Of a DNA stretch of 64,000 nt, positions 1-12,800 are shown piece after piece. The DNA is from Aplysia californica (taxonomy: Eukaryota > Mollusca > Gastropoda > Aplysiida > Aplysiidae), in contig NW_004797276.1 of NCBI RefSeq assembly GCF_000002075.1, positions 120,286-184,285 of the forward strand. Reading direction: 5' to 3'. The notes below the pieces were generated by a model. The model was not told where the DNA came from. It saw only the letters and a program-made list of their open reading frames with translations, and made no database searches. A program made the position numbers and the translations under genes. The stretch's first letter is position 1. Every line of letters begins with the position of its first letter.

Positions 1-320
1 GCTTTCTTTTTATAAATGTGAGCCACGATAATATAGTACATATAATAGAAAGAATTCAACAGTTTTTTCCTTTTCACAGTAAAAAAATAAAAGCTCTTAA
101 AAGATCCATGCAATGAGATGTATCACTTCAGCATTCAACAGAATAATATTATCCTTGTGTAAGTATACCCACACATACAGAGCATCGACGAACAGCAATT
201 TGATGTCCCGTGGAACCTGAACTTGGCAGAGGTCCCACTTGCAACTTCTCAGAAATAGGCACAGTGCAGCGAGCCAAACCAAACCAACTCACAGCGGGAA
301 AGGTACATATTCAAATTAGT

Positions 321-360
<40 letters not shown>
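1..360. repeat. Direct repeat block, copy 1
   Basis: By eye, positions 1 to about 360 are the same as 13750 to about 14109, including 320 bp of non-simple sequence, and both run into a GA array. The left end is cut by the window. The copies diverge inside or just after the GA array. It could be a recent duplication or an unmerged overlap left by assembly. Confidence 0.9.
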
Positions 361-369
<9 letters not shown>

Positions 370-379
370 AAGAGAGGGG
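322..379. repeat. (GA)n microsatellite
   Basis: About 58 bp of GA with interruptions, continuing into an impure purine-rich tract to about 430. Confidence 0.95.
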
Positions 380-1305
380 GGTGGAGGGAGGGAGAGAGAG
401 ATGGGAGTTGGGCTAGAAAGAGAGAGGGAAGTGTGGGGTGGGATGCCGTAAGGAGACAAAGCATCGACACAGTACGTACAGTCCTTGAGTTGGCGGGTAA
501 AACATGTCCCAGCGAGGAAGTGCTTTGTTTTACATCTTCGTTATCCGTCTTCAGCAACGTCTAGTAAATGTTCTTCGTTGTTAAACAATACAAGTCCATT
601 CGTACGTGGCTCAGCTCCTGGAATGCAATTTAGTCGAGGTGATTTACACTGCATTTGTGGTTTTCCCCACCATTTATCTCCGTTGGATTGCCATTGCGGG
701 AGAATGCAGAGTGTGCGCGTGTTACTGCTCTGGTAGAATGCACGTACCGAGCATTATTTACGATACTGTACAATGAAAGTGACTGACTGTATGTAGCATA
801 GCGGACTGACATCCTCGGCCGGAGAATATCATTTATTTCTCTTCTTCTTCCATTGAAGTTTTATACCTATTTATACCTGCTGTGACACTTTGTAACCTAT
901 TCATAACTTAAAGTGGAAAAAACTACCTCTGATATGAAAAAGCGTCTGCCTCCATTTCTTAAAATTATTATTACAAGTCGCCAAAATCCGGACACTTATA
1001 TTTGTACATCCGGCTATTTGCCTTAATCAGGCAATGTTGGTATCGGAATCATCAGTGGGCTGTCCCCATGTTGTGCTCTGTCTTGAGTCTCTATTCCGCA
1101 TGAATTTCCCTATTCCTTGACAAAAATGTTGGTACTCTGTCAAAGTTGGTATAACCAACCTATAAGAAAAGTATGGACAGTGAAACAAATTTGTCAAGGG
1201 ACAGGGGATAGCCCAATGATTATTCTGAGACTGGATATCAAAATGAAAAAACTGACAAAATGCAGGATAGCTCATTTGTGCATCTTAAGGTCCATAATAT
1301 GTCTT

Positions 1306-1308
<3 letters not shown>

Positions 1309-1388
<80 letters not shown>
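1309..1388. repeat. (CT)n microsatellite
   Basis: About 80 bp of uninterrupted CT. Confidence 0.95.
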
Positions 1389-1391
<3 letters not shown>

Positions 1392-1474
1392 CCTTTCCTC
1401 CCCTTGTCTCTCTCACCACACCCTGTTGTCATACACATTACATATATCTAATCTATCTATCGTATCTGTCCGTC

Positions 1475-1541
1475 TGTCTACATACCTGCTTACCTACCTA
1501 CCTGCCTACCTGCCTGTCTGCCTGCCTGCCTGCCTGCCTGG

Positions 1542-1595
<54 letters not shown>

Positions 1596-1617
1596 ACCTG
1601 CCTACCTACCTACCTAC

Positions 1618-1668
<51 letters not shown>

Positions 1669-1682
1669 CCTATCTATCTGTG
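1475..1682. repeat. Compound tetranucleotide array (CCTG)n-(CTAC)-(CTAT)n
   Basis: Tetramers grade from CTAC to CCTG/CTGC to CTAC to CTAT over about 200 bp, a point-mutation-and-slippage ladder. The long open frame across it is an artefact of repeat composition. Confidence 0.95.
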
Positions 1683-2231
1683 TAACATAATGCTCAGCCC
1701 CCCCCCCCCCAAAAAAAAGTAAACATTTTGGGTGTAACTTGGGGCGAGATGGGCAGAAAAGAGAATGCACGGCTCTCTTGAAGGTTTACGGAGTCGTACT
1801 TAATGCAGACGGACTTCAAATCGTGAAAGTTTCAATCTGTCTAAGGCTAAGTTCACGCTAAACCCGGCAAGTTGCCGTTAGCCAGCTGCCATCAGCAACT
1901 TCCCGCCGTGCGGTATTTACGGTAGAGCCGGCTGTTACTGTCCGACAATTTGATCTCACGGATTGAGGGAAAATACACGGCTTTTTCCATGAAGAAGAAA
2001 CGAATTATATTGCTGAGGTGGATTTTACAAAACCGAATATTGAAATTAAAACGGAATTCTCGAAAATATGGTGTTCACCCAATTTATTGTAATCGTAGCG
2101 TGCGAGGCGAACACCATCTTTTGATTCCGCAAGTAATGGACGATACACAGAAATGATAGATCTATCTCGGCTGTAATAGTTTTTTGTTCACTTGGTTGTA
2201 TATCACCAATCTCCTTTAGACAGCAATGATA

Positions 2232-2676
2232 TGTGAGGCAGCGTGGTGGAATCGGGCTCTCGTCAAAATAATCAATCAAAGTGAAGAAACTTGCATTTCC
2301 CCCAGGTTTGTGAATTTTAATCAAATTTTTGTTTTTTGGCTCAACACTTTTCTTGCCCATTAAAGAACTCATTTCTGTGTGGATTCTTCTCAAAAGCGTT
2401 GTTTAAAGGCACAAAAAAAGTAAATTTTCAGTTACCATGGACTCTCAAGCTAAGGAAATAACTAATCTTTGGCGGTCATTTTCTCACTAATTTTACCTCT
2501 GAAAACAGGTGAGCCCCGCCTCCTTCATTCGTAAATATATCGACTTGTATTTGTATTCGAGATAAATTGATATTTTTTTCATCCAAGTAAAGGCAATGGA
2601 ACAAGCTTTAAGACGATACCAATAACCCCACATGCCCAAAAATGGCGAGAGCCTGATTCCACCACGATGCCTCACA
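2232..2676 (+). mobile_element. MITE family A, copy 1 (nested)
   Basis: A 445-bp element starting TGTGAGGCAGCGTGGTGGAA, with the complementary end GATTCCACCACGATGCCTCA. It is closely similar throughout to 14358-14796 and is inserted into the left arm of the inverted cluster. Non-coding. Confidence 0.85.
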
Positions 2677-3280
2677 TATTGTTAAGCTTCTCTTCGTCCA
2701 TTTTGCCCGGAGGGAATTGACTGCGAATCAAGGACATTCACACTGTTGGTATAGTGGGAAATTACTTCCCTTGAACGATCCAGCCATTAAAATTTGTTTT
2801 GTGTGCACTCGGCAAAGCTAATTGCTGGCTGACGTCAAACAGCGGGTGCTGGCGGCAATCTGAACGTGTATCACCAGTTTTCAAGGCAGGAAAGAGGAAA
2901 AAAGGCGTGACGAAGAGAAGTTTAATATCATTGCTGTCCTAAGAGATCGGTGATATACAACAAAGAGAACAAAAAACTATCACAACTGAGATAGATCTAT
3001 CATTTCTGGGTATCGTCCTTCACTTGCGGAATCAAAAGATGATGTAGCTCATGCACGCTACGATTGCAATGAATTGGTTGAACACCATATTTTCGAGAAT
3101 TCCGTTTCAGTAATCGGTTTTGTAAAATCCACCACAGCAATATACAATTTGTTTCTTTCTCCTGGGAAGCGCCATGTATTTTCCCATCCAAGTGTGGCAT
3201 CAAATTGCCGGACAGTAACTGCCGGCTCTACCGTAAACACTGCATGGCAAGAAGTTGCTGATGGCAGCTGGTTGATCCAA

Positions 3281-3643
3281 ATGGCTAGGGACACGGTGAC
3301 ACGGGCAAGGACAGTCAGTTGTTGTCATAGCAACACATCAAAAGCGTGCACGCCAAAACAGTTCATGATTTCTTTTAAAATACACCAACCCGGCTATGTT
3401 GAACACAGACAGGCACAGACAGCAACAGCCAGCCAGGAAAATTCGAAAAGTGCGTGCACCACTTCTCCTGTTTGTAACCACAATAATCATAAGAGTTTCT
3501 TCTTCTTTGCCAGCGCCATGATTGACAATGTTGCTGTCTCTTGCTGCCTGTTTGAATGTGACTGTGACCACATTCCCCTGTGCCTGTCCGTCCCTGTGCG
3601 ACAGCAAGTAGCTGTCCCTGTCTGTCCGTGTCACCCTAGCCAT
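3281..3643. mobile_element. Nested MITE with ATGGCTAGGG ends
   Basis: A 363-bp segment bounded by ATGGCTAGGGACACGG and its near-inverse ending CCCTAGCCAT. The subterminal parts are rich in GACACGG/CCGTGTC and CTGTCC motifs. It interrupts the middle arm of the inverted cluster. No coding potential. Confidence 0.6.
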
Positions 3644-4220
3644 ATACACGTTTAAGACTGCTTCCAGCACAAGCCAGCTGCAGTCGGCCAGCAATTTGTT
3701 TTGCCCTGTGAACACTAAGCAAAATATAATGGCTGGATGGTCCTAGGGGATCAATTTCCGACTGTACCAACATAGTAAATGCCCTTGATTCGCAGTCAAT
3801 TCCCGCGAAATGGACGAAGAGAAACTTATTATAGCTGTACAAATCTACATTGCATTGGGTAAGTAGATCTTGAAAAGTCTCTGGGGGCATCCGTATGTAA
3901 TTAACACATTCTGGGTATCGTCCATCAATTGCGGAATCAAATGATGGTATTCCCCATTCACGTTACGATTGCAGTGAATTGGGGAGAACACCATATTTTC
4001 GAAAATTCCGTTTCAATAATCGGTTTTGTAAAATCCACCTCAGCAATATAATTCGTTTCTCCCATTCCACCTGGAAAGCGCCATGTATTTCCCATCAATG
4101 TGTGTCATCAATTTGCCGGACAGTAACTGCCAGCTCTACTGTAAACATTGCATGGCAGGGAGTTGCCGATGGCAGCTGGATGGCGGCAACTTGCCGGGTT
4201 TAGCGTGAACTTGACTTAAG

Positions 4221-5720
4221 ACAACTCGTCATTGAAGTTGAAGTCATTTGAAGGCCGAATTGTTGAAAAGGAACAGGTCTGAAGAGAAAAGACCAAAGCT
4301 CACAAAACATCGTACTCTTACAACCGAAAAGACATCAAACTCGAACTATCATTGTTACGTTTTAATTCTGCTATTATTCCTACATCAGTGTCACAGAGAA
4401 GAAATCTCATACAGTTCAGTCTGTTTGTCATCAGCAGGCATTCAAAGAAACATTGCTGGTGAGGTAGATGTGAATGGTAGACAAGGGGACATGTTGCTCC
4501 GTCTCCAGACACCTTGGAACAATATTCATAAAGTAGACCTACTGTGAAAAGAACATGAAACAATAATAATAATTAAGATGAACCATAACGTGTTTTTTTT
4601 CGAGCCACTTCATTTGTAAAGAAAGAACATTGCCTTGAAAGTTATAATAATAGGCTACTTATCATACATGTACTAATAAGTTATTACAAACAATTTTTAA
4701 AAATCCAGTTATCAGTAACCGGCTATCATCACTACTATCATCAGCAAAAAAATTCAGGTTATTCCTGTGAATATCAGCCATATACTATTATAGCAAATTG
4801 TTGGACACTATCTGTTTATAATTGATGTTTATTGTGACAGAGAAAAGCGAAGAAAAGGGCCTACAGCTCAACACCAAGAAAAAAGAAAACACTCTGAGTG
4901 GTCTTCATGGGTCGACCTGCACGTGGGCGTTTTGGGATGATCTAATGGTGTGATGGCGTTGCCTCAAACTCAAGCGGACAATGATAGAGTGTGACACTGA
5001 AAGCCTTCTGGGGCTCCAACTCCATCCTCCACCTATGCTATAGCTCTGGCAAGATCAAAGTCTAAGTCTCTCAGCTTTCGTCTTGGTGGTATGTTGATGT
5101 GATACCGGATTTTGCGCAAATGGTGACTTTCATTGCAACCAAAGTGAGCACAGTTCGAGAAAGTACGTCCGTTTATGACGAGCACCAGAAATTTTAACTG
5201 AAAAAGTCCTTGGAGTCGCACACAAGTCGATAAAAAACAGGAAATTTGGCTAAAATTCCCCGAGGATTTCCGAGCTGCACGTGGTGGTTTTGGTCCTTTA
5301 GGATGCTTTGCTGCATTACGCCTTGGTAACCCATTAACACTTTCAGAGCAAATATTTTGAAACGTTTCTTGCTGTCTTTTTTCGGACATTTTTAAAAGGC
5401 TGAAAAAGACAACTGAGATTCTTTGACTATGTAAATAGACTAATTGCATTAGAGAAACTGCTGCTGTGTGGAAACATAGAGAAGGAAAGAAGAGCAGAGG
5501 AAGGCAAAGAACAACATACATTAATGGCCTGAATAACTTTTGCAGCGAATAACACAAAGAGATAAACCGAGCTGCTCAAGAAGACAGACACCAGGTAGGA
5601 ATGGGGCACCATGATCGTCAATGTCTACTCCAGACCTGGTACCTGAAGAAAGAGATGTTTATTGTACCCGGACACCATCTGAGGAGAGTCAGAATTCTGT
5701 TTTAACGTATCTGTATTAGT
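4221..5720. other. Unannotated 5' flank
   Basis: No gene, repeat array or TIR pair was recognised. A 174-codon minus-strand open frame (5033-5557) contains a basic stretch but resembles no family known to me. Confidence 0.5.
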
Positions 5721-5721
5721 G

Positions 5722-5930
5722 TTTTTACGCCCCCATCGACACAATTTAGGTCATTTAGGAGGCGGGCTCCTGATCTTGACTGTCAGGGCCAACACGAGCG
5801 GGGAATGATACATCCCCGCAAAACGAATGAGATACTCAAAGATTCTTCCCACTTGGGAATCTACTAACTCTGGTCTCCTGCTTGCGACACTGAAGCGCCT
5901 AACCGCCGTACCACAGTAGGCGCCAGTGAC
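5722..5930 (-). mobile_element. tRNA-derived SINE-like element, copy 1
   Basis: On the minus strand the head contains an A-box-like GTGGTACGGCGGTTAGG and a degenerate B box about 50 nt later. The 3' tail reads GTCGATGGGGGCGTAAAAAC, shared with the element at 9621-9820. Confidence 0.5.
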
Positions 5931-7294
5931 TTTTGTTTTTCGTTTTAAAAATTTGGATAAGCGAATTAATAGCCAAGCTGTCAAGCAGCATCGTACGATA
6001 ATATGTTAATGTTGTTAACCTAGTGAAATTATACGTGCGCTTTAAATCAATGGATACGGGTGCTCGTACTGCAGGGAATCAAGGTCAGTTTTCATTGCCC
6101 AGCCAAAAGCGCTGAGTTCATCCTCGTTGTAGAGAAGGAAAGTCGGGCACAAAGCGTCACAACTCCTGTCTTCTATCACATCGTACCAATAGTGCTTACC
6201 TGTTGATAGGTGGGGATCATAAATATAAAATGTGGATTTTTAGAAGCCGGTATTGTAATACGTATAGAATGTATGAGTTTGCATAGATGCCATAAGAACA
6301 TGGACATGTCATTTAACATGCCGTAGAGTAGACTATTGCATTCGCACGTGATATCAAAGTCTAATAGATTTAGACGCCGTCCTTAAGTGTAAGATACGGA
6401 TCTCAGGGGCAATTTATTTTACCAAATTTCGTGTTGGAATTAACGTTTCCACCTCTGTAGTTCTGATAGTGCTAGGTCAACTGAACCAATACTACATTAA
6501 ATAACTGAAATCGCATGCTACCAATACGGGAATAGTCTCGATCCTCGTATGGCTAGACGATTTCGCAAAATACATTTTTCTTCTTTTTTGTGATCTAGTT
6601 CCATCACACATAGATCCCGTCTCCGAAGTGAAGCGATAGGACGCTTCGAGGTCGCATGCAGAAACGACGAATTAGATTCACGTGTGGGAAGTTTTTGTTT
6701 TTATTTATCGAGTATATTATCGTCCGTCTGCTGGGGTGTTGTGTCGTTCTCAGGCTGGGTTGGCCATCACAGGAAGGCCGAAGCAGCCTGTCTCCTAAAT
6801 TGTGTCAATGAGGGGGGGGGGGGGGAGGTAAGACTTTGGCAGGTACAGTTTGTCGTATTTCAAGCTGTATTCAAACATACTATCTTTGAAATATGTAGTA
6901 CAACAGGCATACTTCTTGAACTTGAACAGTTTTAACATTACAGTTCTCCCTTTTGTCTCTAAACCCTGGATTCCCAAATAGGCTAAATTTAGGTTTTCTG
7001 TAGGCAAGATAACTATTATACTTACCCATGGTAACAAAACACTTTCTTTCTGTCCACTTGGTACCTACAAGGTCTTTCTCGTGACTAGGGATCAGCGCAC
7101 TTTCTTCAGGATTCCTCGTCTCTTGGATTTAAGAGTTGGTTCCCGTGCCTTCATAAGCGAACTGTGCTGCTGATCTACCCGAGGTACAGATTGTGGCTTG
7201 GGTACAGTATGGAGGGAATGAAAATCGCGTTAAGATTGGGGTGCTGACTCAACAATAAAAGTGGTTTGAAATGGAGCAAAAACATTTCCACACA

Positions 7295-7295
<1 letters not shown>
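5931..7295. other. Unannotated flank with a SINE-tail fragment
   Basis: Near 6776-6815 the words GTCTCCTAAATTGTGTCAAT resemble the tail region of the SINE-like family at 5722-5930, followed by a poly-G run. Nothing else was recognised. Confidence 0.4.

Positions 7296-7350
<55 letters not shown>
7296..7350. repeat. (AAAT)n microsatellite
   Basis: About 13 tandem AAAT units. Confidence 0.95.
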
Positions 7351-7717
7351 AGGGTTAGGCTTTCGTCAGACATTTCAAAGGGCACTCATGTGTAAATATG
7401 TTGTTCTGATGTGTTATTATTACTCGTACAAGTCCAGGCTGGAAACAGATTATGAAATATTTTTATAAGTTGATTCGTCTTTCGACAGCCCATGTCTCTA
7501 CCGGTTAAAAAAGTATTATTGACTCGTTCGAAGTTTGGGTTGCATCTGGCAGACGTAGAGATTCACCTCTCTATAAAGCAAACTAATAAGCCAATCAACA
7601 AACAAGCACATGATATGAAAAAGATACACACATAAAAAGCAGGCAATTAAAACGATTCCTCCCTCCTAGAATTACACAGTAGCGAATAAAAAGACAAACA
7701 ACCCCCGCCCCCTTTTT

Positions 7718-7721
<4 letters not shown>

Positions 7722-7798
<77 letters not shown>
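7722..7798. repeat. (CT)n microsatellite
   Basis: About 77 bp of CT bounded by C runs. Confidence 0.95.
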
Positions 7799-7800
<2 letters not shown>

Positions 7801-8480
7801 CCCTAATCTTCTGTCCTTTTTACCAACCCGTGCTTGCCAAACTGTTACGAAAAGTTCATAACATCTTTATTTCCTCTTCAGTGTGCAGGTTGCATGCAAC
7901 TAATTATTCTCACTACCCGGTAACCATTTTCTCTCCGCCCTCAAGATACAACTTTCTGTTGAAAAGCGGGACCCATGGCCTGCTTTATGAACTGCCCCAG
8001 GCTCATACTGAAAAAGTTATAGTTCTAAAGTATACAGCCTTCTACTTCAAACGTTTTGGAATTTTGTTAGCCAGCTCTACCAAGATTTTAAAATTAAAAT
8101 ATTTTAAAATGCCAGTATATTCTGTACTGCATTCTTGTTTACGTAAAACCTGTGTTTATTACATTACAGAGTGTCACACTAAAGGCTGAGACTAACGCTT
8201 GTGCATATGCACTAAACAAAAATTCGTAGAATCCCAAAAACTGAGGAAAGTTGTCAGTTGATTTTAATTATGGTCATCTTAACGTGCCTCCTTCGTTTCC
8301 TAGCGCTAACAGAGACTAAAGGTTTCACAATATTTAGGTAAAGTAGAACGTCTGTGGCATGTGCTCATAGCCTTAATACATCGGCCACGAACATCAGTTG
8401 TTTTTCTCGTTTCCGAGTCTCATCAGATTCCCCTAAGCACCAGACCTATTTGGACCTTTTTGCAGATAAGGCAAGGCGGG
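7799..8480. other. Unannotated flank
   Basis: No gene or repeat family was recognised; the open frame at 7830-8189 has no recognisable domain. Confidence 0.4.
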
Positions 8481-8489
8481 GAGGAGAGC

Positions 8490-8569
8490 GAGAGAGAAAC
8501 AGATAGAGAGAGAGGGGGGGATAGAGAGTGGAAAAGAGTGAGGAAGAGAGAGAGTGAGAGAGAGAGAGA

Positions 8570-8642
<73 letters not shown>

Positions 8643-8643
8643 A
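8490..8643. repeat. (GA)n purine tract
   Basis: Impure GA/GGA followed by about 64 bp of pure GA (8573-8636). Confidence 0.95.
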
Positions 8644-9620
8644 GCCAGCCCTACTTGTGTAAAAAGGTTTCAATCATGTTTGTCTCATGACCAAAAAGTT
8701 TCAACTTTCACGGATCCACGAAGTAAGCCGTGATTGTGTAACGGTCTCCGTCAGTCACGAATGGAGAATGGGGATTGCCGTGGGTAAACTCACGATGCCA
8801 ATCAGACCCTCCTTTTTCCCTGGAGGGTAGATGAGAGGGGACGAAAAAGAGAAGGGAACGGAGCCGGGGGGAGGGGGGGGGGAGATTGGCAAGCAGGACT
8901 GTTCTGTTGGGGTCTAGCCTATTGTGTAACTTGGACATCTCCCAGGATCGACGCAGCCCGCCTCCTAAATTATCCAAACTGGGTCAATGTGGATGAAAAA
9001 CACACATTTACAATTGTTGTAGTCAGAAGTGATCGTAGATGCATGTACTTTTGGCAGCGGGGGTGGTGGTTGGGGAAGTAATACATTTTGAAGACATAAA
9101 CCCCAGAGCAATATTATAAGTTGGCCCTATTATGGATCAATCATTGAGTAGGCAGTTACTGACTACTGTGACTTACTTCAGCTGCACCATGCACCGGTCT
9201 GTAGGCCCTACTTGTTTCTCTTTTCATTGCCTTCTTGGAAAATGTCGGCCTATAGTTTTATGGCTTTTGCGAGTGAAAATGTTTTTATGCGGGGCAGAAT
9301 ATTTATACCCAAATTTTAAGGGCAATAGGCACTATAGGTTTTGTGTGACGAAAAACGGGCCAGATCATAATAATTATGTGTTGACAGCATGTAAAAGTAG
9401 AACTTGACCCTAGATTTCCAATGTACAATTAATAACGGAGTGATCATCGATGTTCGCAGTACACATGCGTAGTAGCATTTGGTCAATAACTACTCATTGA
9501 TGTTACTCATTGAGCTTCTTTGCTGTTGCTGTTGTTGTTGTAATTGTTGTTGTTTTCGTTCTTTTTTCATTGTATACCACATGTCTTGACAGATTGTCTG
9601 CATAATAGTAAATGTTGATG
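8644..9620. other. Unannotated flank with a SINE-tail fragment
   Basis: Near 8957-8995, CCCGCCTCCTAAATTATCC and GGGTCAATGTGG match the tail of the 5722-5930 SINE-like family in + orientation; its head is unclear. The rest shows nothing recognisable. Confidence 0.4.
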
Positions 9621-9820
9621 TTTTACGCCCCAATCGATCCAATGTGGGTCATGTTGGATACGAACTGCCTCAGTTCATCTCTGCCAGCCAGGACCACTCC
9701 AGGCTGAACCGGCTTCCCCATCCCAGCAGACAGACGGTGATACTAAAGTCCCTAATCGAGAATCGAACCTATGTCTCTTGTGTGCAGCGCTGTACAGACA
9801 CATCATTAGACCACAGGACG
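9621..9820 (-). mobile_element. tRNA-derived SINE-like element, copy 2
   Basis: Minus strand: an A-box-like GTGGTCTAATGATGTG, then a good B-box match GGTTCGATTCT about 50 nt later, a 100-bp body and a tail GGATCGATTGGGGCGTAAAA. The head is more tRNA-like than that of copy 1. Confidence 0.6.
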
Positions 9821-10189
9821 TGTAAACTTAACCCTTATCTTTGGCAATGGTACTGGCATACAAGTAGTTGGCCTAGATAATATAATATGTTTCCTCAACG
9901 CCATGAGTATGTATTCCGGAATTGTTTGTCTGAAGTTTTTAATCTGTTTGGCAAAACGAACTCGAAGTGGGCCCTTTTTAAAGACTATAATAAAAATCGA
10001 GCTATAAGAAAAACTGAAACGTTGTAGTAGTTAAATGTTTGTCTTAACAGTAAATCAACCAGTGCCCACGATGACGCCGTCGTTTTGTTTTCCCCATACC
10101 CTGTCAATCATTATAAACAGAGTGAAGACAGCCTTGGCTGTGAGGTTGATCCATTAATTTTGCTCCCTGCGAAAAGAAATACTAATAAT

Positions 10190-10352
10190 AATATATAACA
10201 TTTATAATATAGCGCATTTCCAAAAAAGTAACTCAATGCGCTTTATATTAGAAAATAGAATACCCATTTTCCAAATCTTTCTTTCTTCTTCCTTTCTTCT
10301 TCCTTTCTTCTCATGCAAAATATACATATATGCACGCACACACCCACACCCA

Positions 10353-10388
<36 letters not shown>

Positions 10389-12800
10389 TTTCATTAAAAC
10401 GTAGGCACAGAACAACGGTAATTTAAAAATAATAAATAACGCTAAAAGCTTATGAAGGATAGGCCTGTAGGAACAGAAAATGCTTAAGATGTCTTTTGAA
10501 GCTATCAAGTATTCTTGTTTGTCTTAGTTCCATGGGTAATCTGTTCCACATAAATGGGCCAAGATATGAGAAAGATCTCTCTCCATATGATTGGTATGAT
10601 TTTACGGCTGTCACAAGTACGGTGTTATCGTTTGATGATCTAAGGTTTCTCCCTCTCTTAAATAATATATACTGATAAATTCTTGTAGATAAAAAGGAGC
10701 AGTTTTATTTACACATTTGAAACACAAGACACAGATTTTGAATATTGTTCTTTCTTTTACAGGGAGCCAATGCAGTTCTTTTAATAGTGGAGTGACATGG
10801 TCTCGCCTTTTAGATCTTGTTATCAGTCTAGCGGTATTGTTTTGAATGACTTGTAAACTATTCAAATATTTGTTCTTCTGACCTGCTAGGAGTGAGTTAC
10901 AATAGTCTAATTAGTCTAATCTAGATAGGACAAGAGATGTTACCAAACTTTTTGTGGTCTCTTCGTTTAAGTGTTTTCGAATTAGGCCGTCCTTCTCAGC
11001 TGAAAATAAAGGGATTTGGACAATTGGACAGAGATCCTACAACAAACGAACCCATTGATAAGTGGTTGTCAACATATACACCGAGATTCTTAACAACTTC
11101 TTTAACAGATGTCATGTGCCCATATAAATCAATATTAACATTTTCCAGATCTTTATATAATCGTGGATTATCTATAAGAATGATGTATTTCTTTTCTTCG
11201 TTTAGTTTCAATTTGTTTACTGTCATCCACTTTTTAATTTCATTAAAACATTGTTTTGTGATAGAAATCATGTTTGGCAGATCTTGAATGGTGCCATTAA
11301 CATACATTTGGGAATCATCGGTATGAAAATGATAATTCAATCCATGATTTTGAAAAATGCTTGCTGTGGGCGGTGTATATAACGTAAAGAGGACTAGTCC
11401 AAGAACGGACCCCTGTGGAACTCTCCATAATCGAGCCTGACCTGCTTTGAAAAGCGGTTTTTGATTTGCACTGCTTGAACTCTTTCTAGTAAATATGACT
11501 TAAACCATGAAAGCACAGTACCTGATAAGCCAATGAGTGCTCAAGCCTTGTGAGTAAAAATAGTATGGTCAATTGTGTCAAAAGCTGAAGACAGATCCAA
11601 AAGAGTTAAAAGACAGATGTTTTTGCTATCAACGGAATCCAATAAATCAGACGTTATTTTTAAAAGCGCAGTTTCGGTACTATGATGAGTTTTATAAGCA
11701 AATTGGTAAATTTCCTCAAGATCATTTTTTCTCATGTGAACCAAAACTTGACTTAAAACAATCTTCTCTAGATTTTTTTTGTAGACAAATTGCAAATTCG
11801 AAACTGGTCGATAGATTTTTAATACATTTTCATCAAGCCCGGGTTTTTTCAATAAAGGTTTTACTATAGCTTGTTTGAAAGTATTTGGTACAGTGCCTGT
11901 GGCAAGTGACATATTCACTATCTGAGTAATGTGAGGTAGGAAAATATCAATACAGGTTTTGAGTACATGAACAGGCAAGAAGTCAAGGTCACATGTTTTT
12001 ATGGTTGACCCATTGATACAATTTAAAATATCACTATCTGTAACTGGACTAAAAGTTATTATTTCTTTCCCCAGAATAGCATTGGTAGTCTGAAAGAGTT
12101 GTTTGGATGATTTCACATCTTGTAATTCATGTAGATAGTATCTTTTCTTGTTTATTTTCGATAACTGAATTGACTTTGTCTCGGTGTTTGATAAAGATGT
12201 CTCTGTGAACTTGGAGTTTTAATTTCCTCCACCTGCGTTGTGCCTGACGTCGATGTTGCTTGACTTCTTTGATTTCAAGCGAAAACCATGGAGAAAAAGG
12301 TCTGGATGTAATGTTCCGTTCTAGGCCCATCATTGGCGCACGCTGGTCGATTGTCGCTTTCAGGGTGTCATGAAATGTGTCTGCATTTAGTGATGATAGA
12401 CTTGTCGGTGTTTTGCCCACGTCATCCCGAAGTACCTGTGTGTCTATTGTTCTCGTGTTCCTTGAAAGTATGCTTCTTCTTTCTTGTTTTGGTTTGGAGA
12501 TGTTAATGTCAGCTATCAGAAGAGAATGATCAGAGACAGCCTTATCTAGAACCTGATGTTTAAGAACATGTGGGTCAGCACTGTTGGTAATTAGCAGGTC
12601 TAAAATGTGAACCCTATGATGTGTCGGCTCTTTGATTAGCTGCTTTAGATAATTATGATTGTTAAGAATTAAAACAAGGCGTTTGGTGTCTGGCGCAGAT
12701 GGAACATCAACATGAAAGAAAAACGTTTTTGATAGTACTTTTGAAGAACAAACCTTTGTTGTTATTACAGAAAGCACACGGTGTTTTTTTAAGGTGATAA
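10190..12800 (-). mobile_element. CR1/L2-type LINE, 5'-truncated and decayed
   Basis: Minus-strand fragments in order: the C-terminal part of an APE-type endonuclease with the linker into RT (12777-12127, including DKAVSDHSLL); the RT start (12116-11541, YRPVSNL and LTLLDLSSAFDTIDH); a GVPQGSVLG-like block near 11375-11430; the palm box as HTDDSQMY instead of YADDTQLY (11340-10996); and the C-terminal LQVIQNNTARLI...LHWLPV region (10865-10611). The 3' end reads GCGCTATATT..AAATG..TATTATTATT on the minus strand, the usual tail of this group. Breaks between frames and the altered palm box mean it is inactive. The endonuclease N-terminus is missing. Confidence 0.88.
10331..10384. repeat. (CA)n/(CG)n microsatellite
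   Basis: CACA passing into CGCG within the 3' part of the LINE. Confidence 0.9.

Larger units (their letters stand above)
1841..4220. mobile_element. Cluster of inverted and direct copies of a small TIR element
   Basis: The outer ends are inverted repeats: 1849-1877 and 4184-4212 share a 29-bp run (AAGTTCACGCTAAACCCGGC and onward). Inside are three related arms: 1841-2232 (forward), about 2870-3280 (inverted) and about 3900-4220 (inverted). Segments near 2680-2800 and 3700-3835 are a further inverted pair. The best reading is three copies of a roughly 0.5-kb non-autonomous DNA transposon lying head to head and in tandem. One is split by a MITE at 2232-2676, another by a MITE at 3281-3643. 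No transposase frame was found. Confidence 0.75.

Noticed and set aside
1117-1722. 201-codon open frame
   Set aside because: It is produced by CT, CCTG and CTAT microsatellites, with no protein-like composition.
5033-5557. 174-codon minus-strand open frame with a basic stretch
   Set aside because: No recognisable domain, no clear start context and no neighbours; chance or remnant is more likely.
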